A stretch of 13,000 nucleotides of DNA, taken from assembly GCA_030550695.1 (NCBI GenBank), contig JAUQOX010000063.1, positions 1-13,000 of the forward strand, written 5' to 3'. Below the pieces are notes generated by a model. The model was given only the letters and a program-made list of their open reading frames with translations. It had not been told where the DNA came from and did not search any database. The DNA comes from Gemmatimonadota bacterium. Its GTDB lineage: Bacteria > Gemmatimonadota > Gemmatimonadetes > Longimicrobiales > Gaopeijiaceae. Positions 6,267 through 12,988 of this stretch are shown here, piece after piece (the first letter of the stretch is position 1; every line of letters starts with the position of its first letter). The position numbers and the translations under genes were made by a program.

Positions 6267-7621
6267 GGGGCCCCGAGGGCCTCCATTCGGATCTGCACGA
6301 AGGTCTTGGCCCGCAGCTCCTCCACGACCCGCTCCAACAGCTTCTCCTGCTGCAGACGCTGGCGGATCTGGGCCCTCAGCTCCGGGTCGTCCGCCGTCCA
6401 CGGCCGTCCCGGTTGGAATCCCACCACCTGGACAACGGCCAACCGCTTTTCCCCGCCCCTGACCTGGTACTCCAAGGGACCGACAAATTGCCCCGGGTTG
6501 GTGCTCCGGAGGGCCTCCCCGAACCCGGGAGGGAGTTCCCCTAACCGATCCATGGGCACCTCCAGGGAATCCGGCGCGGAGGGATCGCCGAAGGCATCCG
6601 CCAACGCCTGGAAGGATTCGCCTGCCTCCCAGCGCCGGCGCACCTCCAACGCCCGGGCCCGGGCGGCTTCTTCATCGGCCCGTGTGGGGGTCACGGGGAT
6701 CAGGATATGGCGTGCCCGAACCTCGCCGGCGCGCCGCCTCTCGACCTTGATGATGTGGTAACCGTAAGGGGTGCGGACGGGTTCGCTCACCGCGCCGGTG
6801 GGGAGTTCAAAGGCGGCGTTTTCGAACGCCTCCACCATCTCTCCCCGCCGGAACCAGCCCAGCTCGCCGCCGCTGTTCTTCGTCCCTTCGTCCTGGGAGA
6901 ACCGCCGGGCCAGCTCGGCGAAGTCCTCTCCCGCCAGGGCCAACTGCCGGACCTTCTCCGCCTCGGCGCGGGCCGCCTCCAATGCCGAATCCGAGGGGGT
7001 GGGAACCACCACGATCTGCCGGAAGATCACGGTGGGGGGGCGCTCGCCCAGGAAATCCTTTTGGGCCTGGAAAAAGGCCTCGATCTCGGCGCTCTCCACC
7101 GGGATCCGAGCCATGTCCTGGAAACGGCGGCTGAGATAGAGGGAGTAGAGTCGCTGGGCCCGGGCCTGGACCTTGAGGTAGTCCCGGTACCCGGTAAGGG
7201 TCCATCCCTGTTGGGCCAGGGCTTGCTGGAAGGCCTGCATGGAACCGTAGGCCCGGGTCCGTTCCTGGATCTCCTGGTTGACCACCTCGTCCAGTTCCGC
7301 CTCGTTCACCACGAGGGTGGTGTCCTTGGCGGCGGCCTGGAGAATGAGGAGTTCCTCCACCATCTGCTCAAGGACCTCCCGCTGCATGCGGGTCAGCCCT
7401 TCCCCCGGCGGGGGAAGGTCCATGCCCTGCGCCCGTAATTGGAGAAGCCGCTCCTGAAGCTGGGTGTAGGTCACCACCGAGTCCCCCACCACGGCCACGA
7501 TCCGGTCCACCAGCCCCCCCTTCTCCTGGGCGGGAAGGCCGGAGGGGGGGGCCAGGCTCAGGAGGCAGAGCATTCCCAAGGCTCCGGACATCCCCTGTCG
7601 GCGAGGAAAGGTGATGCGCAT
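6263..7621 (-). CDS. surA: Periplasmic SurA-type chaperone/peptidyl-prolyl isomerase with two parvulin domains
   Basis: Protein of 452 residues; E. coli SurA has 428. SurA escorts unfolded outer-membrane proteins through the periplasm. Order: signal peptide (about 1-31, ending near LPAQ), a SurA N-domain opening with DRIVAVVGDSVVTYTQL (39-55), a helical chaperone core to about 195, parvulin domain 1 (about 197-294), parvulin domain 2 (about 299-403) and a C-terminal helix. Domain 1 keeps GGELGWFRRGEMVEAF and the PYGYHIIKV ending, but its first motif reads FRQIVV in place of ARHIL. Domain 2 keeps ARHILIPV but has lost the Gly-rich centre and the final His. The start is ATG 7621: the perfect AGGAGGTG at 7628-7635 lies 6 nt upstream, so the in-frame GTG at 7630 is part of the ribosome site. 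It follows the parvulin lipoprotein after 16 bp and overlaps pdxA by 4 bp. Confidence 0.92.
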   Translation of the reverse strand: MRITFPRRQGMSGALGMLCLLSLAPPSGLPAQEKGGLVDRIVAVVGDSVVTYTQLQERLLQLRAQGMDLPPPGEGLTRMQREVLEQMVEELLILQAAAKDTTLVVNEAELDEVVNQEIQERTRAYGSMQAFQQALAQQGWTLTGYRDYLKVQARAQRLYSLYLSRRFQDMARIPVESAEIEAFFQAQKDFLGERPPTVIFRQIVVVPTPSDSALEAARAEAEKVRQLALAGEDFAELARRFSQDEGTKNSGGELGWFRRGEMVEAFENAAFELPTGAVSEPVRTPYGYHIIKVERRRAGEVRARHILIPVTPTRADEEAARARALEVRRRWEAGESFQALADAFGDPSAPDSLEVPMDRLGELPPGFGEALRSTNPGQFVGPLEYQVRGGEKRLAVVQVVGFQPGRPWTADDPELRAQIRQRLQQEKLLERVVEELRAKTFVQIRMEALGAP

Positions 7622-7627
7622 AGGGAA

Positions 7628-7635
7628 CACCTCCT
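7628..7635 (-). promoter_or_regulatory. Consensus Shine-Dalgarno that fixes the surA start
   Basis: On the - strand this reads AGGAGGTG, fully complementary to the usual 16S rRNA 3' end, with 6 nt before ATG 7621. It begins just after the TAG stop of the upstream parvulin gene (7638-7640). It argues for ATG 7621 over the GTG at 7630, which lies inside the site. Confidence 0.8.
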
Positions 7636-7637
7636 CC

Positions 7638-9074
7638 CTACCGGGAGGTATCGGGAGGCGGCGAGCCCCCCGGTTCGCCGCCCGGCCTCAGGGGGATGGG
7701 GGCGGGGGGCTGACGGCGGAGGTCTTCCACCCGCTGGACCACCAGGGAGTAGTTGGCGGGGAAAAGCTGGGGACGGTATTGCCGCCTGAGGGCCACGGAT
7801 ATCCCGCCCAGAGGATAGACCTCCCGGCCTTGCTGCACCACCTCCCGGAGGAGCTGCAGGACCACCCGGTTGGCGGCCTCCTCCACGGTCTCGCCGGAGT
7901 AGGGGGCCGCGCCGACGAACCCCAATTGGCGGGCCAAGGAAGCAACCCCCTCCCGGATGGCGGTGGCCAAGGAATCCCGGCGGGAACTGCGGACCTCGAT
8001 TCCTTGGGCCTGGGCCTCGTTGAGAAGCAGCTCCACCCGGGCAATGTTCCGGAGCAGTCCGTCCAGCTGTTGGTCGGTGGCGGCTTGGATCTGACTGCGG
8101 AGGGCCGGATCCCTGGTGAGGATCCACTCCTGGACCTCCTCCACGGTCAAGGCCCCCCCCTTATAGCTGACCATGGGCCGTTTGGCTGCCTTGCGGGTAA
8201 GCCGCAAATCCGGTTCGGCCGCCAGACGCCTGAGAACTTCATAGGATTCTTTGGGTACCTTCAGTTGGGCGGCCTCCAGGATTCCCGCAACATAGGCGCT
8301 TTCGGCTTCCATAATCTTGCGGCTCTGCACCATCGCGCGGAGCTCGTCCCGGTTGGTGTCCAGCGGAGGAACCTCCTTTTCTTCCACCCGGATGATGTGA
8401 AAGCCGAAGGGAGTCTCCACCACCGGACTGAGTTCTCCCTTCCCCAGGGCAAAGGCTGCACGCTCGAAATCAGCCACCATCTCCCCGCGCCCGAAGGTCC
8501 CCAGGTCTCCCCCCGCCGGCCCGCTCCCGGGATCCTGGCTGTACTGGCGGGCCAAGGCGGCGAAATCCTCGCCGGCCACGATCCGGTTCCGCAGGCTCTC
8601 CAGGGCCTGGCGGACGCTGTCCTTCTGGGCAGGGGTGGCCCCCTCCGGCACCCTCATCAGAATATGCCGTGCCCGGATCCGGGTACCCGGGACCTCTTCG
8701 GCAAGCTGTTCCTGCAGCTCGGCCTCCGAGAGGGCGGTGTCCACTTGAATGACCCTTTCCCGGAGTTCCATGACCCGTTCCTGGTTGATCTGCTGGGTCA
8801 CCAGGAGGTCCACGTCCAGGTTCTGGAGGGTGGAGTCCTGCATGGCCGTGCGGGCCAGGAGAAAATAGTCCACCCAGAGCTCGGTGAGGGCTTCCACCAC
8901 CTCGGTTTCGTTGGGCAGCTGGAGCTGGGGATAGAGGATCTCGGCGGCGGCCGCCGCGGTGAACTCCTGCCCTCCCACCCGGGCCAGGACTCCGGCTGGC
9001 GGCGACGAGGATTCGTCGCGGCAAGCCGAAAGGGCCATGAGACAGAACAGGCAGGCCAGATTTCGGATTCTCAT
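7638..9074 (-). CDS. Lipoprotein peptidyl-prolyl isomerase, PrsA/SurA-like, one parvulin domain
   Basis: Protein of 478 residues. The start ATG 9074 gives MRIRNLACLFCLMALSAC, a textbook lipoprotein signal with lipobox L15-S16-A17-C18 and Arg at the residue after Cys; AGGAGAAGG lies 7-11 nt upstream. The reading frame stays open to 9431, but the extra part lies inside mfd and looks random. After the Cys there is a helical chaperone segment (about 35-125), then one parvulin domain (about 134-232) with a complete set of motifs: ARHILM with His137, FAALARQYSQD, GGDLGTFGRGEMVADF, and FGFHIIRV with His226. A long helical C-terminal half (about 240-450) and a Pro/Gly-rich tail follow. It probably folds outer-membrane or secreted proteins while tethered to a membrane. 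PrsA, PpiD and SurA share this domain; the lipid anchor and single domain make it PrsA-like. It lies 16 bp ahead of surA. Confidence 0.9.
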   Translation of the reverse strand: MRIRNLACLFCLMALSACRDESSSPPAGVLARVGGQEFTAAAAAEILYPQLQLPNETEVVEALTELWVDYFLLARTAMQDSTLQNLDVDLLVTQQINQERVMELRERVIQVDTALSEAELQEQLAEEVPGTRIRARHILMRVPEGATPAQKDSVRQALESLRNRIVAGEDFAALARQYSQDPGSGPAGGDLGTFGRGEMVADFERAAFALGKGELSPVVETPFGFHIIRVEEKEVPPLDTNRDELRAMVQSRKIMEAESAYVAGILEAAQLKVPKESYEVLRRLAAEPDLRLTRKAAKRPMVSYKGGALTVEEVQEWILTRDPALRSQIQAATDQQLDGLLRNIARVELLLNEAQAQGIEVRSSRRDSLATAIREGVASLARQLGFVGAAPYSGETVEEAANRVVLQLLREVVQQGREVYPLGGISVALRRQYRPQLFPANYSLVVQRVEDLRRQPPAPIPLRPGGEPGGSPPPDTSR

Positions 9075-9222
9075 GTTCGTGCCTTCTCCTGAAGGTTCTT
9101 CACCGCCCTGGCAGGTCCCGGCCTTCCGCGATCGGCCCTGCGGGTCCCACCTGGGGACATCCACGCACCGTGGGCGGCCTCGACTTCCGCGCCTCCCCGA
9201 AGGGAGCCTCCGGGCCTCCGTC
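9075..9222 (-). other. mfd-parvulin spacer with short hairpins
   Basis: 148 bp between the mfd stop and the parvulin lipoprotein start. Three small dyads are visible: a UUCG-capped stem (9193-9206), CCACG/CGTGG with a 3-nt loop (9161-9173), and GTCCC/GGGAC (9144-9158). None is followed by a T-run, and I see no AT-rich -10 box. Read-through from mfd is the simplest reading, perhaps with partial termination or RNA processing here. Confidence 0.45.
9193..9206 (-). other. UUCG-capped stem-loop just after mfd
   Basis: On the - strand the RNA would form CUCCC-UUCG-GGGAG, a 5-bp stem with a very stable C(UUCG)G tetraloop, 16 nt past the mfd stop. There is no T-tract, so it is not a classical intrinsic terminator; it could protect the mfd 3' end or mark a processing point. 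Confidence 0.45.
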
Positions 9223-12200
9223 CTAGGTTCCTCCGTTCCCCTGCCGGTCTTTGCCCCTTTCGGAGTGCCCGGCGGGCGGGCCCTGGGGGGCCATCGCCGC
9301 CCCGAGGAGCGAAAAGGCCTCCCGCAACGTCTCGGCCAGGGGCTGCGCCCCGGCCTGTCGCAACACGAGGGAGAGGGGGTCCAGCCGTTTGACCTCCACG
9401 TCCACCTGCCGGTCCTCGAGGGCGCGAGCAACCCGGGCCAGGGGCGGCACGACCCCAGCCCGAAAGCTTATCCGCCCTTCCCGCCCGTCCAACTGGATCC
9501 TTTCGACTCCCAGCCGGCGTCCCATGAGTCGGAGGCGCGCACCGTCCAACAGCGCCTGGGCCTCCCGGGGGACGGGACCGTAGCGGTCCCGCAACTCCCT
9601 TGCCAGCTCGTCCACTTCTTCCGGCTTCTGCGCGCGGGACAGGCGCCGGTACAGGTGCAGCTTCTGCCCAGCATCAGAAATGTAGGCATCGGGAAGGAAA
9701 GCGGAAGCCGAGAGGGTCACTTCCGGTTCCGGATAGTCCTCCTCGGCAGGGCCCCGGCGAAGCCGCTCCACCGTCCGCTCCAAAAGGCGCAGGTAGGTGT
9801 CCAGGCCGACGGCGTGGGCGAACCCCGACTGTTCGCTTCCCAACAGGCTGCCGGCTCCCCGGAGCTCGAGATCCTTGATGGCCACGGAGTAGCCGCTGCC
9901 CAGCTCGGTGTAGTGCTCCAAAACCCGCAGACGCTTTTCCGCCTCCTCCCCCACGTCCTCGGGCACGACCAGGTAGCAGTAGGCCTGACGGTGGGAGCGG
10001 CCCACCCGCCCGCGAATCTGGTAGAGCTGGGCCAGCCCGAAACGATCGGCACCGTCCACGATCAGGGTATTGGCGTTGGGTACGTCCAGGCCGTTTTCGA
10101 TGATGGACGTACAGACCAGGACGTCCACCTCGCCGTCCACGAAAGCCCGCATGACCTCGTCCAACTCGCGGGGGGGCATCTGACCGTGAGCCACGGCGTA
10201 TCGGGCCTGAGGCTCCAACTTCCGGATGCGGGACGCGGCTGTGTGGATGGTCTCCACCCGGTTGTGGAGGAAAAAGACCTGACCCCCCCGATCCAGCTCC
10301 CGGTGAAGGGCTTCCCCCAGAATGGTGTCGGACCAGGGGAGGACGTAGGTGAGGACGGGGAGCCGGTCGCGGGGAGGGGTCTGGATCAGCGAAAGGTCCC
10401 GGAGGCCGGACAGGGAAAGGTGGAGGGTCCGGGGGATGGGGGTGGCCGTAAGGGTAAGCACGTCCACGGAGGTCTTGAGGGCTTTGAGCCGCTCTTTGTG
10501 CCGAACCCCGAATCGCTGTTCCTCATCCACCACCAGGAGCCCCAGGTCCTTGAAATGCACATCCGGAGAAAGGAGCCGGTGGGTTCCGATTACGATGTCC
10601 AGTCTTCCGGAACGGATTCCCTCCAAGATAGCCGCCTGTTCCTTGGGAGTCCGGAAGCGGCTGAGGGCGGCGATGCTCACCGGAAAGCCCGCCAGCCGTT
10701 CCTGGAATGTGCGGAAATGCTGTTCGGCCAGAATGGTGGTGGGAGCCAATACGGCGACTTGCTTGCCGTCCTGGACGGCCTTGAAGGCAGCCCGCACCGC
10801 AATCTCGGTCTTTCCATACCCCACATCCCCGCATACCAGGCGGTCCATGGGACGGGCGAGTTCCATGTCCCGTTTCACCTCTTCCGAGGCACGGCGCTGG
10901 TCGGGAGTGTCCTCATAGAGAAAGGAGGATTCCATCTCGCGCTGCCACCGGCTGTCGGGGGAGAAGGCGAAACCTTGTGCCGTCTGCCGCATCGCATAGA
11001 GCTCGAGCAGCTCGGTGGCCATGGCTTCTAAGGCTTGTTCGGTCTTCTTGCGGAGCGTTTTCCAACTCCGGCCGCCGATCCTGTGCAGTTTGGGAGGTTC
11101 CGCGTCCTCCCGCTCTCCCACCCACCGCTCCACCAGGTCCAGACGGTAGACCGGCACTCGCAGGAGGTCCCCTCCGGCGTACTCGATGGTAAGGACCTCC
11201 ATCTCCACGCCGCCCGCCAGGATCCTTTCCAACCCCCGAAAGACGCCCACCCCGTGGTCCATGTGCACCACGTAGTCCCCTGGCGAGAGCTGGGCCAGGC
11301 TTTCCAGGGCAGCCGCCCCCCGGAAGGCCCGCCGCCTTCGGAGGCGGCGGGGACGGCGGAAGATCTCGTGGTCCGTGAGGACCCGGAGGGGGGGATGGCA
11401 AAGGGGAAGGAGGAAGCCCCCCGCCAGGGAGCCGACCCCGAGGGAGAGGCCGGGAAGACGGACCCCCTCGCCCAGGATGTCCTCCAGCCGTTGAACCTGG
11501 CCGTCGTTGTCGCAGAGGATCACCGTCCGATGGCCCTGGGCCGCTCCCTCCCTGAGGAAAGCCCCCAGCCGCTCCATGTCCCTTTCGACAGGGGGGGGAG
11601 GAAGCGCCCCCAAGACCACATCCGCCGGTCCGTCCGGCCGAAAGGCCAGACGGGGGAAGGAAGCCATCCGCCGCAGGAACTCCTCGGGAGGGAGGAACAC
11701 CTCCTCCAACGGGGGAGCCTGACGCCCCTGGGCCAAAACCTCCTCCCGGAGAAAGGCCCCCTGTCCCCACGTCCGGGCCGGCTCCTCCTCCCACCCCTGG
11801 GGCAGAAAGAGGGCCAGGAGGGTGTCCGAGGGGAGGAGGTCCGTCAGGGAACGTTGCACCGCAGGACCTTCCCGTCGGCGGAGGAAGTCCACCGGCAGCA
11901 CATGGGTTTCGTCCAGGGACCGCAGGGATCGCTGGTCGAAGAGGTCGAAGGCCCGGATGGAGGCCACGGCGTCATCCCAGAACTCCACCCGGACGGGATC
12001 TCCGGCTCCGAAAGAGAAGAGATCCACCAGTCCCCCCCGGACGGCGAACTGGCCTACCTCCTCCACCAGGGCTACGCGCTGAAAACCCCTTGCTTCCAAA
12101 GCCTTCAGAAAAGCCTCGTGGGAGAGGCGCTGGCCCACGCGCACCGTCAGCCTCAGATCCGCCAGGCTTTCGGGGACGGGGGCTTTCTCCTGGAGGGCCC

Positions 12201-12585
12201 GAAGGGTCGTCACCAGGATCCGGCTCCTTCCGCTCAAGAGGGCTTCCAAAGCCTCCACCCGAAGACCGCAGACATCCAGGTGGGGCTCCAACTCTTCGAA
12301 GGGAAGGGCCTCCCGCTGCGGAAAAAGGGGAACCTCCCCTGCGCCCAGCAAGGACTCGAGGTCCGACGCCAGGGCCGACGCATCTTGGGGGGACGACGCC
12401 ACGGCCACCAGGAGCCGATGGGGCAGGAGGGAGTGGAGGGCCGCCGTCACGGCGGCCCCACTGGAACCCACCGCCTCGCCCACCGTGCACAACCCGCCCG
12501 GAGGGGGAAGATCCCGGGCCAAGGACCGGACCCGATCCCACCCGGTGAGAAGGTTCAGAATGAGGGGCGAGGTCTGGCTACCCAC
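9223..12585 (-). CDS. mfd: Transcription-repair coupling factor Mfd
   Basis: Protein of 1120 residues; E. coli Mfd has 1148. Mfd is a DNA translocase that pushes stalled RNA polymerase off lesions and recruits UvrA. Regions in order: UvrB-homology module (about 1-330, with PLFPQREALPFEELEPH and RILVTTLRALQEK); RNA-polymerase interaction domain starting SPGDYVVHMDHGVGVFRGLE (434-453); RecG-like motor with Walker A GDVGYGKT (586-593), Walker B LLVVDEEQRFG (683-693), motif III TATPIPRT (713-720), SIIENGLDVPN (827-837) and motif VI QIRGRVGRS (856-864); then the TRCF C-terminal domain (from about 952) with DAGQKLHLYRRL. All motor motifs are intact. The start is GTG 12585, with GGAGAGG at 12595-12601 and 9-nt spacing. 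The last 20 residues are a charged, probably disordered tail. It is the first gene of the - strand cluster. Confidence 0.96.
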   Translation of the reverse strand: MGSQTSPLILNLLTGWDRVRSLARDLPPPGGLCTVGEAVGSSGAAVTAALHSLLPHRLLVAVASSPQDASALASDLESLLGAGEVPLFPQREALPFEELEPHLDVCGLRVEALEALLSGRSRILVTTLRALQEKAPVPESLADLRLTVRVGQRLSHEAFLKALEARGFQRVALVEEVGQFAVRGGLVDLFSFGAGDPVRVEFWDDAVASIRAFDLFDQRSLRSLDETHVLPVDFLRRREGPAVQRSLTDLLPSDTLLALFLPQGWEEEPARTWGQGAFLREEVLAQGRQAPPLEEVFLPPEEFLRRMASFPRLAFRPDGPADVVLGALPPPPVERDMERLGAFLREGAAQGHRTVILCDNDGQVQRLEDILGEGVRLPGLSLGVGSLAGGFLLPLCHPPLRVLTDHEIFRRPRRLRRRRAFRGAAALESLAQLSPGDYVVHMDHGVGVFRGLERILAGGVEMEVLTIEYAGGDLLRVPVYRLDLVERWVGEREDAEPPKLHRIGGRSWKTLRKKTEQALEAMATELLELYAMRQTAQGFAFSPDSRWQREMESSFLYEDTPDQRRASEEVKRDMELARPMDRLVCGDVGYGKTEIAVRAAFKAVQDGKQVAVLAPTTILAEQHFRTFQERLAGFPVSIAALSRFRTPKEQAAILEGIRSGRLDIVIGTHRLLSPDVHFKDLGLLVVDEEQRFGVRHKERLKALKTSVDVLTLTATPIPRTLHLSLSGLRDLSLIQTPPRDRLPVLTYVLPWSDTILGEALHRELDRGGQVFFLHNRVETIHTAASRIRKLEPQARYAVAHGQMPPRELDEVMRAFVDGEVDVLVCTSIIENGLDVPNANTLIVDGADRFGLAQLYQIRGRVGRSHRQAYCYLVVPEDVGEEAEKRLRVLEHYTELGSGYSVAIKDLELRGAGSLLGSEQSGFAHAVGLDTYLRLLERTVERLRRGPAEEDYPEPEVTLSASAFLPDAYISDAGQKLHLYRRLSRAQKPEEVDELARELRDRYGPVPREAQALLDGARLRLMGRRLGVERIQLDGREGRISFRAGVVPPLARVARALEDRQVDVEVKRLDPLSLVLRQAGAQPLAETLREAFSLLGAAMAPQGPPAGHSERGKDRQGNGGT

Positions 12586-12671
12586 CTACGTATGCCTCTC
12601 CACCAAAGCTGCGGGGCGCTTTCCGCTTTCCGATGGCAGGACGCCCGGTCGGCCGGCCATGGCATGCGCCA

Positions 12672-12696
12672 TTTCGGGCACCGTGACGGTCCGAAA
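12672..12696. repeat. Interrupted inverted repeat in the mfd leader
   Basis: Outer arms TTTCGG (12672-12677) and CCGAAA (12691-12696), inner arms ACCG and CGGT around a 3-nt centre, with two unpaired bases GC on one side. In the mfd leader RNA it would be a 10-bp hairpin with a 2-nt bulge, about 90 nt before the start codon. No T-run follows on either strand. It could equally be an operator. Confidence 0.5.
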
Positions 12697-12780
12697 CCCT
12701 TCTCGCAGATCGAAGGCTCGAACGGGTGCCGGGCCGGCTCCGCCCCTGAGTCTTGGGCTCCGGGGGGTCTTCGGGTCGAC

Positions 12781-12813
12781 GGCCGGCGCCGGGTGTTTCC
12801 CGACCCTCCGGCC
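12781..12813. repeat. GC-rich dyad in the mfd leader
   Basis: Arms GGCCGG (12781-12786) and CCGGCC (12808-12813), with an inner CGGG/CCCG pair around a 5-nt loop. In mfd-sense RNA this is a two-tier hairpin just downstream of the TATACT box. Short GC palindromes are common in such base composition. Confidence 0.4.
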
Positions 12814-12837
12814 AGGCGCCCCCTAAGGGCCGCAACA

Positions 12838-12843
12838 AGTATA
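12838..12843 (-). promoter_or_regulatory. Possible -10 box for mfd
   Basis: TATACT on the - strand, the only AT-rich hexamer in this GC-rich spacer, about 250 nt before mfd. At 16-18 nt upstream the candidate -35 hexamers (TTCGGC, CTTCGG, TCTTCG) are poor matches to TTGACA, and there is no TG extension. A vegetative promoter is possible but not established. Confidence 0.35.
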
Positions 12844-12849
12844 GTGGGA

Positions 12850-12883
12850 TCCCGCCGGGGCCGAAGACCCCCCGCCTGCGGGA
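12850..12883. repeat. Dyad next to the putative mfd -10 box
   Basis: Perfect arms TCCCGC (12850-12855) and GCGGGA (12878-12883), with an inner GGGG/CCCC pair (12857-12860 and 12868-12871). It covers the place where a -35 element for the TATACT box would lie, so it could be an operator; equally, it could be the 3' hairpin of an RNA from either side. No T-run follows. Confidence 0.4.
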
Positions 12884-12902
12884 CCGGTTCCCTGTCCACT
12901 TC

Positions 12903-12939
12903 CAGGGCACCCCTGTCCCCCGCAGGGGACGGGGCCCTG
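12903..12939. repeat. Extended inverted repeat upstream of the sigma-54-like site
   Basis: Outer arms CAGGG (12903-12907) and CCCTG (12935-12939), then a C-rich/G-rich pair, and a perfect inner dyad GTCCCC (12915-12920)/GGGGAC (12925-12930) around CGCA. About 15 bp can pair with small bulges. Its centre lies about 50 bp upstream of the -24 element at 12973, a reasonable distance for an activator site. No T-run follows on either strand, so it is not an obvious terminator. Confidence 0.5.
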
Positions 12940-12972
12940 ATGGACAAGCCACCCCCCTTCCAAGGTGGCGGA

Positions 12973-12988
12973 TGGCACGAGAAGTGCA
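12973..12988 (+). promoter_or_regulatory. Sigma-54 (RpoN)-type -24/-12 promoter, outward facing
   Basis: The sequence is TGGCACG, four bases, then GTGCA. Against the consensus TGGCACG-N4-TTGCA the spacing is exact, with the invariant GG and GC in place, and only the first T of the -12 element is changed to G. Transcription would start near 12999 and run rightward, out of the window. Such promoters need an AAA+ enhancer-binding protein; the dyad at 12903-12939 is a candidate binding site. The gene it would drive is not visible. Confidence 0.55.

Noticed and set aside
6267..6401. N-terminal extension of pdxA to 6401
   Set aside because: It lies inside surA; ATG 6266 overlaps the surA stop and starts just before the first PdxA motif.
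5424..6761. 445-codon + strand open frame opposite pdxA and surA
   Set aside because: Shadow of two recognised genes; crosses their junction and shows no motif.
7611..9092. 493-codon + strand open frame opposite the parvulin lipoprotein
   Set aside because: Antisense shadow with Gly/Pro/Leu/His-rich composition, no signal or domain, while the - strand protein has clear motifs.
9075..9431. N-terminal extension of the parvulin lipoprotein frame
   Set aside because: It overlaps mfd, reads as Arg/Pro-rich noise and would bury the lipoprotein signal at ATG 9074.
8959..11031. 690-codon open frame on the + strand opposite mfd and the parvulin gene
   Set aside because: It lies antisense to strongly conserved genes, has no family motifs, and spans two genes and their spacer. 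Such frames are expected from high G/C third positions on the other strand.
12700..12760. Possible tRNA T-loop (GTTCGAGCC on the - strand)
   Set aside because: The flanking bases do not form a 5-bp T stem, and no acceptor or anticodon arm can be built.
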